Source of the DNA: an uncultured Mucilaginibacter sp.
Lineage (GTDB): Bacteria; Bacteroidota; Bacteroidia; Sphingobacteriales; Sphingobacteriaceae
Length of the DNA: 55,953 bases
Direction: 5' to 3'
Assembly (NCBI GenBank): GCA_903863845.1
Contig: CAIPDP010000080.1
Span: forward strand, 1 to 55,953
The notes under the pieces are model-generated. The model worked only from the letters and a program-made list of their open reading frames with translations, was not told the origin of the DNA and searched no databases. A program made the translations under genes and the position numbers. Below, in pieces: positions 17,693-27,930 of this stretch; position 1 is the first letter of the stretch, and each line of letters begins with the position of its first letter.

Positions 17693-20067
17693 TGAATAAA
17701 CATACTACATATCGTCGAATCAGCTTATTTGCTTTATGCATCTGTATTGGGGTATGTGCTTTTTCGGCCCAATGCCAGGTATTAAATAATCTGCAAAATA
17801 ATTTTGCAGTCTACCAAAAGAATAACCTGCATGAAAAAGTATATGTGCATCTTAATAAAAATGATTTTTTAACCGGGGAGTTCATTTGGTTTAAAATCTA
17901 CTGTATCGATGGCAGCAACAATAAACCACTTGACATCAGCAAAGTAGCTTATATTGAGTTACTGGATGATAAAAATATTGCTGTTGAGCAAGCTAAAGTT
18001 TCTTTAAAAAATGGTGCGGGAAATGGATCGCTGGTTTTGTCATCGGCACTTGGTTCGGGCAGTTACCGTTTACGGGCTTATACCAATTGGATGCGCAATT
18101 TCGATCCGGCCTTGTATTTTCAGCAGGATATCACCATTATCAATCCCAACATGACTTTACCTGCTGCAAGCCGTCCGGATTCAATTAACTATGATGTTCA
18201 ATTCTTCCCGGAAGGCGGTCATTTAGTAAAAGGCCTTAACAGTAAAGTAGCATTTAAAATAACTGCCGCCGATGGGCTTGGTGCCCAGGGCAATGGTTTC
18301 GTTATAGGTCCTCAAAATGATACCGTTGCACGGTTTGTAACGCATCAATTTGGCATCGGCAGTTTCTCGTTCAAACCTATGGCACAAAAAGGATACAGGG
18401 CTGTTATAAACATTGGCTATAGGAAGATAACAAAAGGGCTTCCTGAAATAAACGCAAGCGGTATAACCGAACATGCCGACCTTACCGGTAAAGGCTGGGA
18501 TGTACGTGTCCAAACTAAAGGGTATAAACCTGCCAATGAACTATATCTGATTGTTCACTCGTCTAATAAAATAACCTATGCCCTACAGGGTCCACTGGTA
18601 AATGGAGAAGCTAATTTTAGTATCGGAAATGACAAGTTAAGCGAAGGGATAAGCTATATAACCCTGTTTGACGGGCCAATACCAGTTTGCGAGCGTTTGA
18701 TCTTTAAAAAACCCGAACGAATATTGTTGATCAGCGCTAAAACGGAAACATCCGTTTATCATAGTCGCGAAAAAGTAAATCTGGACATTGGAATAAAAAA
18801 CAATTTGTCCAACAATGACGCAGCAAACCTGTCCGTTTCGGTATACCGTTTAGATTCTTTGCAAAAGTTAACAAAAAACAATATTGCAGGATATTTGTGG
18901 CTAGCTGCCGATGTGAAAGGTTTTATTGAGTCGCCAGATTACTACCTTGACACGGACGACAAGGAGGCTCTGGATAACCTCCTGATTGCGCAGGGTTGGA
19001 CGCAGTTTGATTGGACCAAAATCTCCGGCAATACACCAAAGATTAATTATCTCCCTGAATACCAGGGGCCTCTCATATTCGGAAAGTTATCTAACAATCT
19101 AACAAACGAACCTGCAATCAATATCAGTACTTACCTTACAATTACGGGCAAGCATCATCAATTGCTTATTGCTAAAAGCGATTCAACTGGCAATTTACTA
19201 TTTGCGGCGAACAATTTTTATGGTCCGACCGAGATCGTTGTACAAACTAACTGGCTCCGTGACAGCGCCTATCGCATCGATATCAATAATCCTTTTAGCG
19301 AGGAATATGATCAAAGGCCCCACCCATTATTTCATATCGAATCCGCGATGCATGATCTATTAACGGTATACCATATCAACGTCCAGGTTCAACATGCGTT
19401 CATTGGAAAAGCCACCGAACTATTTGAGCCCGTTCCTGAAACGTCGTCAACGTTTTATGGCACCCCCTCCTACAATTATAACCTGGATGATTATACACGC
19501 TTCCCATCTACCCGTGAGGTAATTTTTGAATATGTTCGATTGGTCAGGATCAATAGCTCTAACAACCAAACAAGCTTTCAGCTGGTTACTGATGATAAGA
19601 CGATACTGCCGGGTAATCCTTTGGTATTGCTGGACAGCAAACCAATATTTGATGGCAACAGGGTGCTGAAGATCGATCCTTTAAAAATAAAGTCATTAGA
19701 GGTTGTCAACCATAATTATATTTATGGGCCGGAAGTTTTAAACGGGATACTTTCATTTAAAAGCTACGATGGTGCAAGCATCAATACCGAGCTCGACCCC
19801 CGGGCTGTGGTGCTCGATTTTGAAGGTTTACAACTCGAACGCAAATTCTACTCGCCGGTGTATGAAAGCAAGCAACAACATGATAGCCCAATGCCAGATT
19901 TCAGGAATGTATTGTACTGGAATTCAAACATTAATACCGGGGGCACAGGTACAAAATTATCTTTTTATACCAGCGATAAAACAGGGAAATATGTTGGCGT
20001 AATTGAGGGCATATCTTCGAATGGCGAGGCTGGAAGTAAGTATTTCTATTTCGACGTAACCAGGTAA
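17692..20067 (+). CDS. Large secreted MG2-like beta-domain protein coupled to the receptor
   Basis: 791 residues from the ATG at 17692, which overlaps the receptor stop codon by one base (TGATG), so translation is coupled. A signal peptide ends near CAFSAQCQV. The segment LHEKVYVHLNKNDFLTGE through FIWFKIY, then a YIELLDDKN strand, resembles the MG2 module of alpha-2-macroglobulin-type proteins. No thioester motif is present. The rest is beta-rich with Ig-like strands. Its place suggests a surface or periplasmic partner of the TonB receptor. Confidence 0.75.
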   Translation: MNKHTTYRRISLFALCICIGVCAFSAQCQVLNNLQNNFAVYQKNNLHEKVYVHLNKNDFLTGEFIWFKIYCIDGSNNKPLDISKVAYIELLDDKNIAVEQAKVSLKNGAGNGSLVLSSALGSGSYRLRAYTNWMRNFDPALYFQQDITIINPNMTLPAASRPDSINYDVQFFPEGGHLVKGLNSKVAFKITAADGLGAQGNGFVIGPQNDTVARFVTHQFGIGSFSFKPMAQKGYRAVINIGYRKITKGLPEINASGITEHADLTGKGWDVRVQTKGYKPANELYLIVHSSNKITYALQGPLVNGEANFSIGNDKLSEGISYITLFDGPIPVCERLIFKKPERILLISAKTETSVYHSREKVNLDIGIKNNLSNNDAANLSVSVYRLDSLQKLTKNNIAGYLWLAADVKGFIESPDYYLDTDDKEALDNLLIAQGWTQFDWTKISGNTPKINYLPEYQGPLIFGKLSNNLTNEPAINISTYLTITGKHHQLLIAKSDSTGNLLFAANNFYGPTEIVVQTNWLRDSAYRIDINNPFSEEYDQRPHPLFHIESAMHDLLTVYHINVQVQHAFIGKATELFEPVPETSSTFYGTPSYNYNLDDYTRFPSTREVIFEYVRLVRINSSNNQTSFQLVTDDKTILPGNPLVLLDSKPIFDGNRVLKIDPLKIKSLEVVNHNYIYGPEVLNGILSFKSYDGASINTELDPRAVVLDFEGLQLERKFYSPVYESKQQHDSPMPDFRNVLYWNSNINTGGTGTKLSFYTSDKTGKYVGVIEGISSNGEAGSKYFYFDVTR

Positions 20068-20068
20068 A

Positions 20069-21202
20069 TTATTTCCAGTAATACGGCGGGTTCGAACTAC
20101 CCCGTATCGTACAGTCTACACAAGTAGTTCTGGAATAGGTTTTAAAATTTGGCGCTCCAAATGGTCCAAGCGGAGCCACGTAAAATGCGTCAATTGCTGT
20201 ATTACCCGAGTTTGCACCGAGTACTTGCGGGTCGAAATAAAAGGGCTGATGATAGTAAAATGCGCTATCAAGGGGACATTGATAAGGGTATTGCGTATGA
20301 TAAACTGGTAGCTGACTTGACAGGACGTAGATCCTTTTCGTTGAAACACTGCCGACACTCAGGTAACCAACTACTATTTCTGCTGGGTTGCTGAGGCAAT
20401 GATAATTGGTTTGATTGGTTGAGGGTTGTGCATCAAATATGCTGCCCAATTGATTGGTGTTTTTTTGCAGGTTTTGCCAGAAATTATAGGCATCGCTGCT
20501 GAGGGCGTATTGTTTGACCAGGATCGTATACTTTGTCTCAATCTTTTCAGAAGTTCCCGGAATAACAACAATTGGAGCCTGGAATACGACATCATTTGAC
20601 AGTTTTGTTGTAGACGCAATTAATACCGCGCCGGAAGTATCACTTTGGTAACAGATGTGATGCGGATTATCTCCCATCAGATAGGACTCGTAATAGGACG
20701 AAAATTGCCAGGCTTCGTTGAATTCCCAACGGTAATAGCGCGTGGCATTACTGTTATCATGAGAATTCACGTAAACATGAATACCATCAGCCTGCGCTAT
20801 AAAACCCAGGCTGTCAATAGCTGGTGGATTTTTAACAGCGATATAGTCAGATACGTATTGCTCAGCATTGGTTGTTTTAATGTCAAGTCGGTATTTATGT
20901 GAATTATCAAGGTTTAATCCCCCGGTTGCATAAACACCAGATTTTATCTCGGTCAAAGGGAAAGTTACACCGGCATCACTCTCGACAGTTACCTGGGCTC
21001 CTGTCTCATTGATGATATTGATTACAGTATCGAACTTCTTTGTCCGGCTTAACCTGATAAATGTGGAGTCGTTTCCTGAATTAATAACACCGTCTACTAC
21101 GAGGTATTTACTATCATTGGCTAAAGCACCAGCTGGAACGAAAGCCTTTTTGCAGCCTGCTGTCAGCAGCATAAGTACAATTAACCAATGCCATTTTACC
21201 AT
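20069..21202 (-). CDS. DUF4249 family lipoprotein
   Basis: 377-residue lipoprotein (LIVLMLLTAGC, Cys17) with the DUF4249 pattern: an early KYLVVDGVINSG, a middle YYRWEFNEAWQF, and the typical Cys-containing end CVDCTIRGSSNPPYYW. Members are predicted outer-membrane lipoproteins of Bacteroidota and are often adjacent to CarboxypepD/TonB receptors, as here. It converges on the MG2-like gene with a 1-bp gap, so it is transcribed on its own from the shared 21.2-21.5 kb region. Confidence 0.88.
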   Translation of the reverse strand: MVKWHWLIVLMLLTAGCKKAFVPAGALANDSKYLVVDGVINSGNDSTFIRLSRTKKFDTVINIINETGAQVTVESDAGVTFPLTEIKSGVYATGGLNLDNSHKYRLDIKTTNAEQYVSDYIAVKNPPAIDSLGFIAQADGIHVYVNSHDNSNATRYYRWEFNEAWQFSSYYESYLMGDNPHHICYQSDTSGAVLIASTTKLSNDVVFQAPIVVIPGTSEKIETKYTILVKQYALSSDAYNFWQNLQKNTNQLGSIFDAQPSTNQTNYHCLSNPAEIVVGYLSVGSVSTKRIYVLSSQLPVYHTQYPYQCPLDSAFYYHQPFYFDPQVLGANSGNTAIDAFYVAPLGPFGAPNFKTYSRTTCVDCTIRGSSNPPYYWK

Positions 21203-21398
21203 AAATCTAATTTCGAAACCAGGCTTAATAATGAAGCCTCTAATATACAGGGAAAACCGGACTTTCAGCTTTTTTGTCTGCCGGGCTAATGTTTGCTGGG
21301 ATTAAGACCACGACGTTCTCCTGACAGGAAAAGCTGCTTGAGGTATTGCCTTTCTGCAAGAGCGTAATTGTATCAAACTAAGTTTTTCTGCCAAAGTG

Positions 21399-21412
21399 GT
21401 GATCAGAATCAC
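21399..21412. promoter_or_regulatory. Putative Crp/Fnr-family operator upstream of the redox module
   Basis: GTGAT-CAGA-ATCAC is a perfect inverted repeat with the TGA-N6-TCA core shared by Crp and Fnr sites. One more flanking base gives GGTGA-N6-TCACA, 9 of 10 positions of the E. coli Crp consensus. It lies 68 bp before the GltD-like ATG, in the divergent region shared with the DUF4249 gene. Confidence 0.45.
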
Positions 21413-21479
21413 ATTTATGTATGACAAGGCGCACAAGATATGATCGGATACCTATTTACATTTATCATATTTTATATCT

Positions 21480-23096
21480 ATGGGCGATATTACTTCTCCA
21501 CCCGACTTAAAAGGCCACGCCGAAGGCACCGGACCTATCAGAAAACGCCAACCAGTTTATACTGATTTTTTGCCGCCATGTAATTTGACCTGCCCGGCAG
21601 GTGAAAATATTCAGGCCTGGTTAGCCTTAGCCCAGGCGGGCGAATTTGAAAAGGCATGGCAGGTACTTATGCACGACAATCCATTTCCGGCTGTATGCGG
21701 TAGGGTATGTTACCACACCTGCGAAGATAAATGCAACCGGGCGCAGGTAGATAGTACCGTGAGTATTCACGCGGTAGAGCGCTTCCTTGGTGACGAGGCT
21801 CTAAAAAATGGCTGGCAGGTAGGTAATATAATGCCGCCATCCGGCAAGCGTGTTCTGATTATTGGCGCCGGGCCCAGCGGTTTATCAGCTGCCTTCCACT
21901 TGTCAAAATTGGGACATTACATAGAAATCCACGAGGCGGGGCCAATTGCCGGAGGAATGATGCATTTCGGCATCCCCGCTTACCGATTGCCCAGGAACGA
22001 ACTCGACCTTGAGGTACAGCGAATTCAGCAGATGGGGGTTTCAATTGTATTTGATCATAAGGTGGCTGATGTTTTGGATGAGCGATCGACAGGCAACTTT
22101 GATGCAGTATTCGTTGCGATCGGCACACAGCTCTCAAAAAAGATCGATATCCCGGGTAGAGATGCCGGAAAGATATTTGATGCCGTAACCTTTTTGAAAC
22201 AGGTTGAATCGGGCGAAGCGCCAAAACTTGGACGGCGAGTGGCAATTTACGGCGGAGGAAACACTGCCATGGATGCAGCCCGGACAGCCAGGAGGCTGGG
22301 AGCTTCTGAAGCTATGATCATTTACCGCCGCGACCGCGAGCACATGCCGGCCCATGATTTCGAGGCTCAGGAGGCACTGGATGAAGGGGTGAAAATAAAC
22401 TGGCTGCGTACCATCAAAGAAATCGACGGAAGTAGCTTTACAGTTGAGGTGATGGACTTGGTAGATGATAAACCAGTGCCAACGGGCAGGTTTGAAACCC
22501 TGGAAGCCGACAACCTCATTTTAGCCCTCGGGCAGGATGCAGACACTCATTTTTTAAAAAATATTCCGGGAATTGAATTTAAATCAGATGGAACAGTTGT
22601 AGTAGGCCAGGACATGATGACAGGGTGCGAAGGTATTTTCGCTGGCGGCGACATGGTACCGGGAGAACGAAGCGTTACCGTGGCGATCGGGCATGGCAAA
22701 AAAGCAGCGCGTTATATTGATGGTTATTTAACTGGTAGCCCATTTGAATCGAAACCCAAACATCCGGGTATCAACTTTGAACAGTTACACCGTTGGTATA
22801 CAACCGATGCCCCGCAAAAAGAACAGCCCGAACTGGCACTAGACTTAAGAGCCACCAACTTTGATGAGGTAAAAGCCGGATTGACTGTCGAAGAAGTATT
22901 ATTTGAATCCCAGAGGTGTATGTCATGCGGTAATTGTTTCGAGTGCGATGGCTGTTTTGGTGCCTGCCCGGAAGGGGCTGTCATCAAGCTTGGAAAAGGC
23001 AGCCGATATCGATTCGATTATGACCAATGTACGGGATGTGCCGTTTGCTACGAGCAATGCCCTTGTCATGCCATCGAAATGGAGACCCTTAATTAA
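21480..23096 (+). CDS. GltD-like FAD/NAD(P) oxidoreductase with C-terminal 2[4Fe-4S] ferredoxin domain
   Basis: 538 residues related to the glutamate synthase small subunit and to NADPH:ferredoxin-type flavoproteins. An N-terminal Cys-rich domain (CNLTCPAGEN, then CGRVCYHTCEDKCNR) should carry FeS clusters. FAD is bound at IIGAGPSGLSAA (about 127-138), and NAD(P) at the GGGNTAMDAARTARRLG segment. The C-terminus has two ferredoxin motifs: C480, C483, C486 and C489/C492/C496, then C517, C520, C523 and C527. No glutamate synthase large subunit is nearby. Next to nifJ, 25 bp downstream, it most likely moves electrons between ferredoxin and NAD(P)H. Confidence 0.87.
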   Translation: MGDITSPPDLKGHAEGTGPIRKRQPVYTDFLPPCNLTCPAGENIQAWLALAQAGEFEKAWQVLMHDNPFPAVCGRVCYHTCEDKCNRAQVDSTVSIHAVERFLGDEALKNGWQVGNIMPPSGKRVLIIGAGPSGLSAAFHLSKLGHYIEIHEAGPIAGGMMHFGIPAYRLPRNELDLEVQRIQQMGVSIVFDHKVADVLDERSTGNFDAVFVAIGTQLSKKIDIPGRDAGKIFDAVTFLKQVESGEAPKLGRRVAIYGGGNTAMDAARTARRLGASEAMIIYRRDREHMPAHDFEAQEALDEGVKINWLRTIKEIDGSSFTVEVMDLVDDKPVPTGRFETLEADNLILALGQDADTHFLKNIPGIEFKSDGTVVVGQDMMTGCEGIFAGGDMVPGERSVTVAIGHGKKAARYIDGYLTGSPFESKPKHPGINFEQLHRWYTTDAPQKEQPELALDLRATNFDEVKAGLTVEEVLFESQRCMSCGNCFECDGCFGACPEGAVIKLGKGSRYRFDYDQCTGCAVCYEQCPCHAIEMETLN

Positions 23097-23121
23097 ATGA
23101 ATCTTTATTAAAGATATTATA

Positions 23122-26100
23122 ATGTCAACCAAAAAGCCTGTAGTAGTAACCCTGGACGGAAATGAAGCAACAGCCTATATTGCTTACCGCGTAAATGAGG
23201 TTTGCGCGATCTATCCGATAACACCTGCATCGCCAATGGCAGAATTTGCCGATGAATGGAGTGCCGGCGATAAAAAAAATATTTGGGGCAATATACCCGA
23301 AGTGATCGAAATGCAAAGCGAAGCCGGTGCTGCCGGTGTAGTGCATGGCTCGTTACAAACCGGGGCGCTTACAACCACGTTCACTGCCTCGCAGGGATTA
23401 TTATTGATGCTGCCGAATATGTACAAAATTGCCGGCGAGCTCACTTCAACGGTATTTCATGTAGCTGCCCGGGCCCTCGCGGCTCAGGCACTTTCGATAT
23501 TTGGCGACCATAGTGATGTTATGGCTGCCCGAACTACCGGGTTTGCAATGCTGTCCTCGGCCTCAGTACAAGAGGCACATGACATGGCATTGATCAGCCA
23601 GGCAGCCACTCTAAAGGCAAGGATACCCTTTATTCATTTTTTTGATGGTTTTAGAACATCGCATGAGATCAATAAAATTGAACTGCTTTCAGACGAACAG
23701 ATCAAGTCGATGATCGATGATGACCTCGTTGACGAACATCGTGCGCGGAGTTTAAACCCTGATCGCCCATTTATCAGGGGTACTGCACAAAATCCCGACG
23801 TGTATTTCCAGGCACGTGAAACGGTCAATCCCTATTACGCAGCAACCCCAGGCATCGTTCAGGAAAGTATGAACAATTTTGCGGCACTAACTAGTCGCCA
23901 ATACCATAATTTCGAATACCAGGGCGACCCGGATGCCGACCGGGTGATCATCATTATGGGATCAGCGGCCGAAACGGTAAAACAGACAGTAAAAATACTT
24001 GTTGAAGCCGAAGAAAAAGTTGGCGTGGTACAGGTTCGGCTTTTCAGGCCATTCTCTCCAGAACTATTACTTGAAGCGATTCCGCTTAGTGCAAAAAAAA
24101 TCGCGGTAATGGACCGAACAAAAGAATCCGGTGCGGGTGGCGAACCTTTGTATCAGGATATAGTTTCATCCATATTCAATGCCTACAGCGAGGGACACCG
24201 GCTGCATTTGCCTAAAATATCGGGAGGCCGGTATGGGCTCGCCTCTAAAGAATTCACACCGGCAATGGTTAAAGCTATTTATGACGAACTAAAAAAAGCT
24301 CATCCAAAGAAAGAGTTCACCATCGGTATCAACGATGACGTATCGGGCACCAGTTTGCCTTTTGATGCCGATTTTGATATCGAATCAACCGGTAGTGTAT
24401 GTGCGCTATTTTTCGGACTGGGCGCCGACGGTACAGTAGGTGCAAATAAGAACAGCATCAAGATCATTGGTGAAGAAACCGATCTTTTTGTTCAAGGCTA
24501 TTTTGTTTACGACTCCAGAAAATCTGGCGCTCAAACTGTCTCCCATCTGCGTTTTGGTAAAGAACCGATACATGCACCCTATCTTATAGCTCATGCTGAT
24601 TTTATAGCTTGTCATAAATATAATTTCGTTGACAAGGTTGATATGCTGGCTCAAGCCAAACCGGGTGCTGTGTTCTTACTCAACAGCCCCTTCGATAAAG
24701 AAGAAGTTTGGGATCAGTTACCGTTGTCAATGCAGGAGCAGATCATACAAAAGAAACTTCGGTTTCATGTTATCAACGCATCCCAGGTAGCAGAAGCCGC
24801 TGGCCTTGGACAACGCATCAATACCGTTATGCAGACCTGCTTTTTTGCGCTATCGGGTGTACTACCTTTTGAAGAGGCTATTGACCAGATCAAAAAATCG
24901 ATCCGAAAATCTTACAAATCCAAAGGCGAAGCCGTTGTACAGAAAAACTTTAAGGTGGTGGACGATAGCCTCGCTCATTTATTTGAAGTAAAAGTACCTG
25001 AAAAGGCAAGCTCGACGATAAAGTTTTCGCAGGGCGTTTCTTCTTTAGCTCCCGATTTTGTGCGCGACGTCACTGCAATGCTATTGGCCGGTCGTGGTGA
25101 CAGTTTACCTGTTAGTATGATGCCTGTGGATGGCACTTACCCTAGTGGTACAACTAAATGGGAGAAAAGAAACATATCAGATGACGTTGCAACATGGGAT
25201 GCTGATGCCTGTATTCAATGTGGCAATTGCAGCTTTGTTTGCCCGCACAGCGTTATTCGTTCAAAATTTTATCATAAAGAATACCTTCAGGATGCACCCG
25301 TTCAATTTCGCTCAGCACCGATCAATGCGCGTGGCTTCCCCGAAACACAATATACCCTTCAGGTGTATTTTGAAGACTGTACCGGTTGCGACTTGTGTTC
25401 GAAAGTTTGTCCGGTAATTATTCCGGGCGAAACGAATAAAAAAGCAATCAATCTGAGTCCAAAACCAAACCCGGTTTCGGAACGGGAAAATATCAGCTTT
25501 TTTGAACAGATCCCTACAAATAACAGGGCTACCGTAGATTTTTCGTCGGTCAGAGGAACGCAATTCCTCGAGCCATTGTTCGAATTTTCGGGCGCCTGTG
25601 CAGGTTGTGGTGAAACACCTTATATCAAAGTGCTGACGCAATTATTCGGCGATCGTTTATTGGTGGCGAATGCTACAGGCTGTTCATCGATCTATGGCGG
25701 CAACCTGCCTACCACGCCATGGACCACTAATAAAGACGGTCGGGGCCCAGCCTGGTCAAATTCTCTTTTCGAGGACAATGCCGAATTCGGGCTCGGTATG
25801 CGAATATCATCCGATAAACAATTGGCGATAGCTGCTGTTCTTGTAGAAGAATTGCGGCCTGTACTCGGGGACATAACTACCGATGCCCTGCTCCATGCTC
25901 CGCAGCAATTGGAATCAGAAATTATTGAACAAAGGAAACGGGTAACGGCACTCAAGGAAAAACTCGCCCAGATGACAGATCCGCTTGCTAAAAAACTTTT
26001 ATCCGTTGCAGACCAACTTGTTCATCGTAGTGTTTGGCTGATCGGTGGTGATGGTTGGGCTTATGACATCGGTTCTTCTGGCCTTGACCACGTACTCTCA

Positions 26101-26694
26101 ACCGGGCGAAATGTAAATATCCTGGTTCTTGACACCGAAGTGTATTCGAATACTGGCGGACAAATGTCAAAAGCCACGCCTACCGGCGCAACGGCAAAGT
26201 TTGCAGCTTCAGGTAAAAAAGTTGGTAAAAAAGACCTGGCTCTACAAGCGATATCCTATGGTAATGTTTATGTAGCACAGGTAGCCATGGGCGCTAACCC
26301 ACAGCAAACGTTACTAGCCATGCGTGAAGCCGAGGCATATAATGGGCCTTCGCTTATCCTTGCCTACAGCCATTGTATCGCCCACGGTATTAATATCGAA
26401 AACGGGTTAAACCAACAAAAACTAGCTACTGCCTGTGGGTATTGGCCATTGATCAGATACAACCCTGCATTGCGAGAAGCAGGTAAAAATCCTTTTGTTT
26501 TAGATTCGCCGCGACCCGCCATTGCTTTTGGCGATTATGCCAGGAACGAGTTGCGGTACACTGCACTGGAAGCAGCGCATCCTGTTGAAGCCGCCCATTT
26601 GATGAAAATCGCCCAGGAGCAAGTAAATCTTCGCTGGAAAACATACGAAGACATGGCCGAATGGAAAGCAGAAGCGTTTATGCCTGTGGGATAA
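23122..26694 (+). CDS. nifJ: Pyruvate:ferredoxin (flavodoxin) oxidoreductase
   Basis: 1190 residues, the length of single-chain PFOR. It oxidises pyruvate and CoA to acetyl-CoA and CO2, reducing ferredoxin. The N-terminal domain has YPITPASPMAEF. Two [4Fe-4S] motifs follow, at C697-C700-C703-C707 and C753-C756-C759-C763. The cluster nearest the thiamine diphosphate uses C826 and C829, with a later Cys in NATGCSS. The TPP-binding region reads GDGWAYDIGSSGLDHVLS and DTEVYSNTGGQ. It is co-oriented with the GltD-like gene and the transhydrogenase genes. PFOR is oxygen-sensitive in most organisms, so its presence suggests growth at low oxygen or a protected enzyme. Confidence 0.96.
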   Translation: MSTKKPVVVTLDGNEATAYIAYRVNEVCAIYPITPASPMAEFADEWSAGDKKNIWGNIPEVIEMQSEAGAAGVVHGSLQTGALTTTFTASQGLLLMLPNMYKIAGELTSTVFHVAARALAAQALSIFGDHSDVMAARTTGFAMLSSASVQEAHDMALISQAATLKARIPFIHFFDGFRTSHEINKIELLSDEQIKSMIDDDLVDEHRARSLNPDRPFIRGTAQNPDVYFQARETVNPYYAATPGIVQESMNNFAALTSRQYHNFEYQGDPDADRVIIIMGSAAETVKQTVKILVEAEEKVGVVQVRLFRPFSPELLLEAIPLSAKKIAVMDRTKESGAGGEPLYQDIVSSIFNAYSEGHRLHLPKISGGRYGLASKEFTPAMVKAIYDELKKAHPKKEFTIGINDDVSGTSLPFDADFDIESTGSVCALFFGLGADGTVGANKNSIKIIGEETDLFVQGYFVYDSRKSGAQTVSHLRFGKEPIHAPYLIAHADFIACHKYNFVDKVDMLAQAKPGAVFLLNSPFDKEEVWDQLPLSMQEQIIQKKLRFHVINASQVAEAAGLGQRINTVMQTCFFALSGVLPFEEAIDQIKKSIRKSYKSKGEAVVQKNFKVVDDSLAHLFEVKVPEKASSTIKFSQGVSSLAPDFVRDVTAMLLAGRGDSLPVSMMPVDGTYPSGTTKWEKRNISDDVATWDADACIQCGNCSFVCPHSVIRSKFYHKEYLQDAPVQFRSAPINARGFPETQYTLQVYFEDCTGCDLCSKVCPVIIPGETNKKAINLSPKPNPVSERENISFFEQIPTNNRATVDFSSVRGTQFLEPLFEFSGACAGCGETPYIKVLTQLFGDRLLVANATGCSSIYGGNLPTTPWTTNKDGRGPAWSNSLFEDNAEFGLGMRISSDKQLAIAAVLVEELRPVLGDITTDALLHAPQQLESEIIEQRKRVTALKEKLAQMTDPLAKKLLSVADQLVHRSVWLIGGDGWAYDIGSSGLDHVLSTGRNVNILVLDTEVYSNTGGQMSKATPTGATAKFAASGKKVGKKDLALQAISYGNVYVAQVAMGANPQQTLLAMREAEAYNGPSLILAYSHCIAHGINIENGLNQQKLATACGYWPLIRYNPALREAGKNPFVLDSPRPAIAFGDYARNELRYTALEAAHPVEAAHLMKIAQEQVNLRWKTYEDMAEWKAEAFMPVG

Positions 26695-26781
26695 AATCAT
26701 AAAAACATAAACGAAAACCAGGTAGCAGTGTTAAATGCAATAAACACTTTAAATTTATATCATACTTAACTTCTATAGTCC

Positions 26782-27930
26782 ATGATAATCGGTATTTTGA
26801 AAGAACCTTCCTTTGAATCCAGGGTATCATTAATTGCTGCAGAGGCTGCTCTGTTGGCAAAGCAGGGGATCACAATTTGGGTTGAAACCGAAGCCGGATC
26901 TGCGGCGTATTGTTTAGATGATGACTACGTTAAAGCCGGGGCCGTCATTCAATCAAGGGATGAAATATTGAACGAATCTGATTTGATTTTGGCGATACAT
27001 TACAACAACATTCCAAATGTTATTCGCGGTAAAGTGCTAATCGGCATTTATCAGCCAGCTTATAATCAGGAGCATGTACAGGAATGGGCGAAAAATAGTA
27101 ATACTGTATTCAGTCTCGATATGTTGCCCCGTATCACCCGGGCGCAGAGCATGGACGTACTAAGTTCGCAATCAAATATTGCCGGGTACAAGGCAGCTCT
27201 ACTAGCCGCAGTAACCTACCCCCGCTATTTTCCGATGATGATGACAGCAGCGGGGAACGTACCTCCGGCAAAACTGCTGGTGTTGGGTGCGGGTGTTGCC
27301 GGATTACAAGCGGTTGCAACGTCGCGCCGCCTGGGTGCCGTGGTAGAAGTTTTTGATACCCGTGCTGCAGCTAAAGAAGAAGTATTGAGCCTGGGTGCTA
27401 AATTTATTGAAGTTGATGGCGCCGTTGATGATAGTAAAGCCGGCGGTTATGCGGTAGATCAAACATCCGACTTCCAGCAGCGGCAAAAAGCAAAAATTGC
27501 TGAAAGTATTAAAAAGGCTGATGTCGTAATAACTACTGCTCAAATTTTTGGAAAAAAAGCGCCTGTACTAGTTACGAAGGAAATGATCGAAAACATGAAG
27601 CCGGGCTCCGTGATCATTGACCTGGCCTCAGCGACCGGTGGCAATACCGAATTAACCCTTGATGGCCAAACCATTGTCTGGAACCACGTTACTATAGTCG
27701 GCAATTCAAACCTTGCGGCTACTATGCCAGCAGATGCGAGCCGTGCCTATGGGCGGAACCTGCTAAGCTTTTTAAAAATGTTGATCGATAAGGAAGGAAA
27801 ACTAAAATTTGACCTTAATGACGAGGTATTAAAAAGTGCATGCATCACTAATGAAGGCGAAATCATATCACCCATTATCAAAAATTTAATTCATGGAAAC
27901 ACTGCTCAGCTTCATTCACAGCAATCTTGA
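26782..27930 (+). CDS. pntAA: NAD(P) transhydrogenase alpha subunit, part 1 (NAD(H)-binding)
   Basis: 382-residue soluble NAD(H)-binding domain I of the proton-translocating transhydrogenase. The Rossmann motif is LVLGAGVAGLQAVATSRRLG. The alanine-dehydrogenase/PNT N-terminal domain, QSMDVLSSQSNIAGYKA and GSVIIDLASATGGN are all typical. The membrane part lies in the next two genes (split alpha subunit). It starts 87 bp after nifJ. Its 3' end overlaps pntAB by 38 bp in another frame, implying coupled expression. Confidence 0.94.
   Translation: MIIGILKEPSFESRVSLIAAEAALLAKQGITIWVETEAGSAAYCLDDDYVKAGAVIQSRDEILNESDLILAIHYNNIPNVIRGKVLIGIYQPAYNQEHVQEWAKNSNTVFSLDMLPRITRAQSMDVLSSQSNIAGYKAALLAAVTYPRYFPMMMTAAGNVPPAKLLVLGAGVAGLQAVATSRRLGAVVEVFDTRAAAKEEVLSLGAKFIEVDGAVDDSKAGGYAVDQTSDFQQRQKAKIAESIKKADVVITTAQIFGKKAPVLVTKEMIENMKPGSVIIDLASATGGNTELTLDGQTIVWNHVTIVGNSNLAATMPADASRAYGRNLLSFLKMLIDKEGKLKFDLNDEVLKSACITNEGEIISPIIKNLIHGNTAQLHSQQS

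Noticed and set aside
20081..20105. A tRNA T-arm-like GGGTTCGAACTACCCC
   Set aside because: It lies inside the DUF4249 coding region and has no anticodon arm or acceptor stem.
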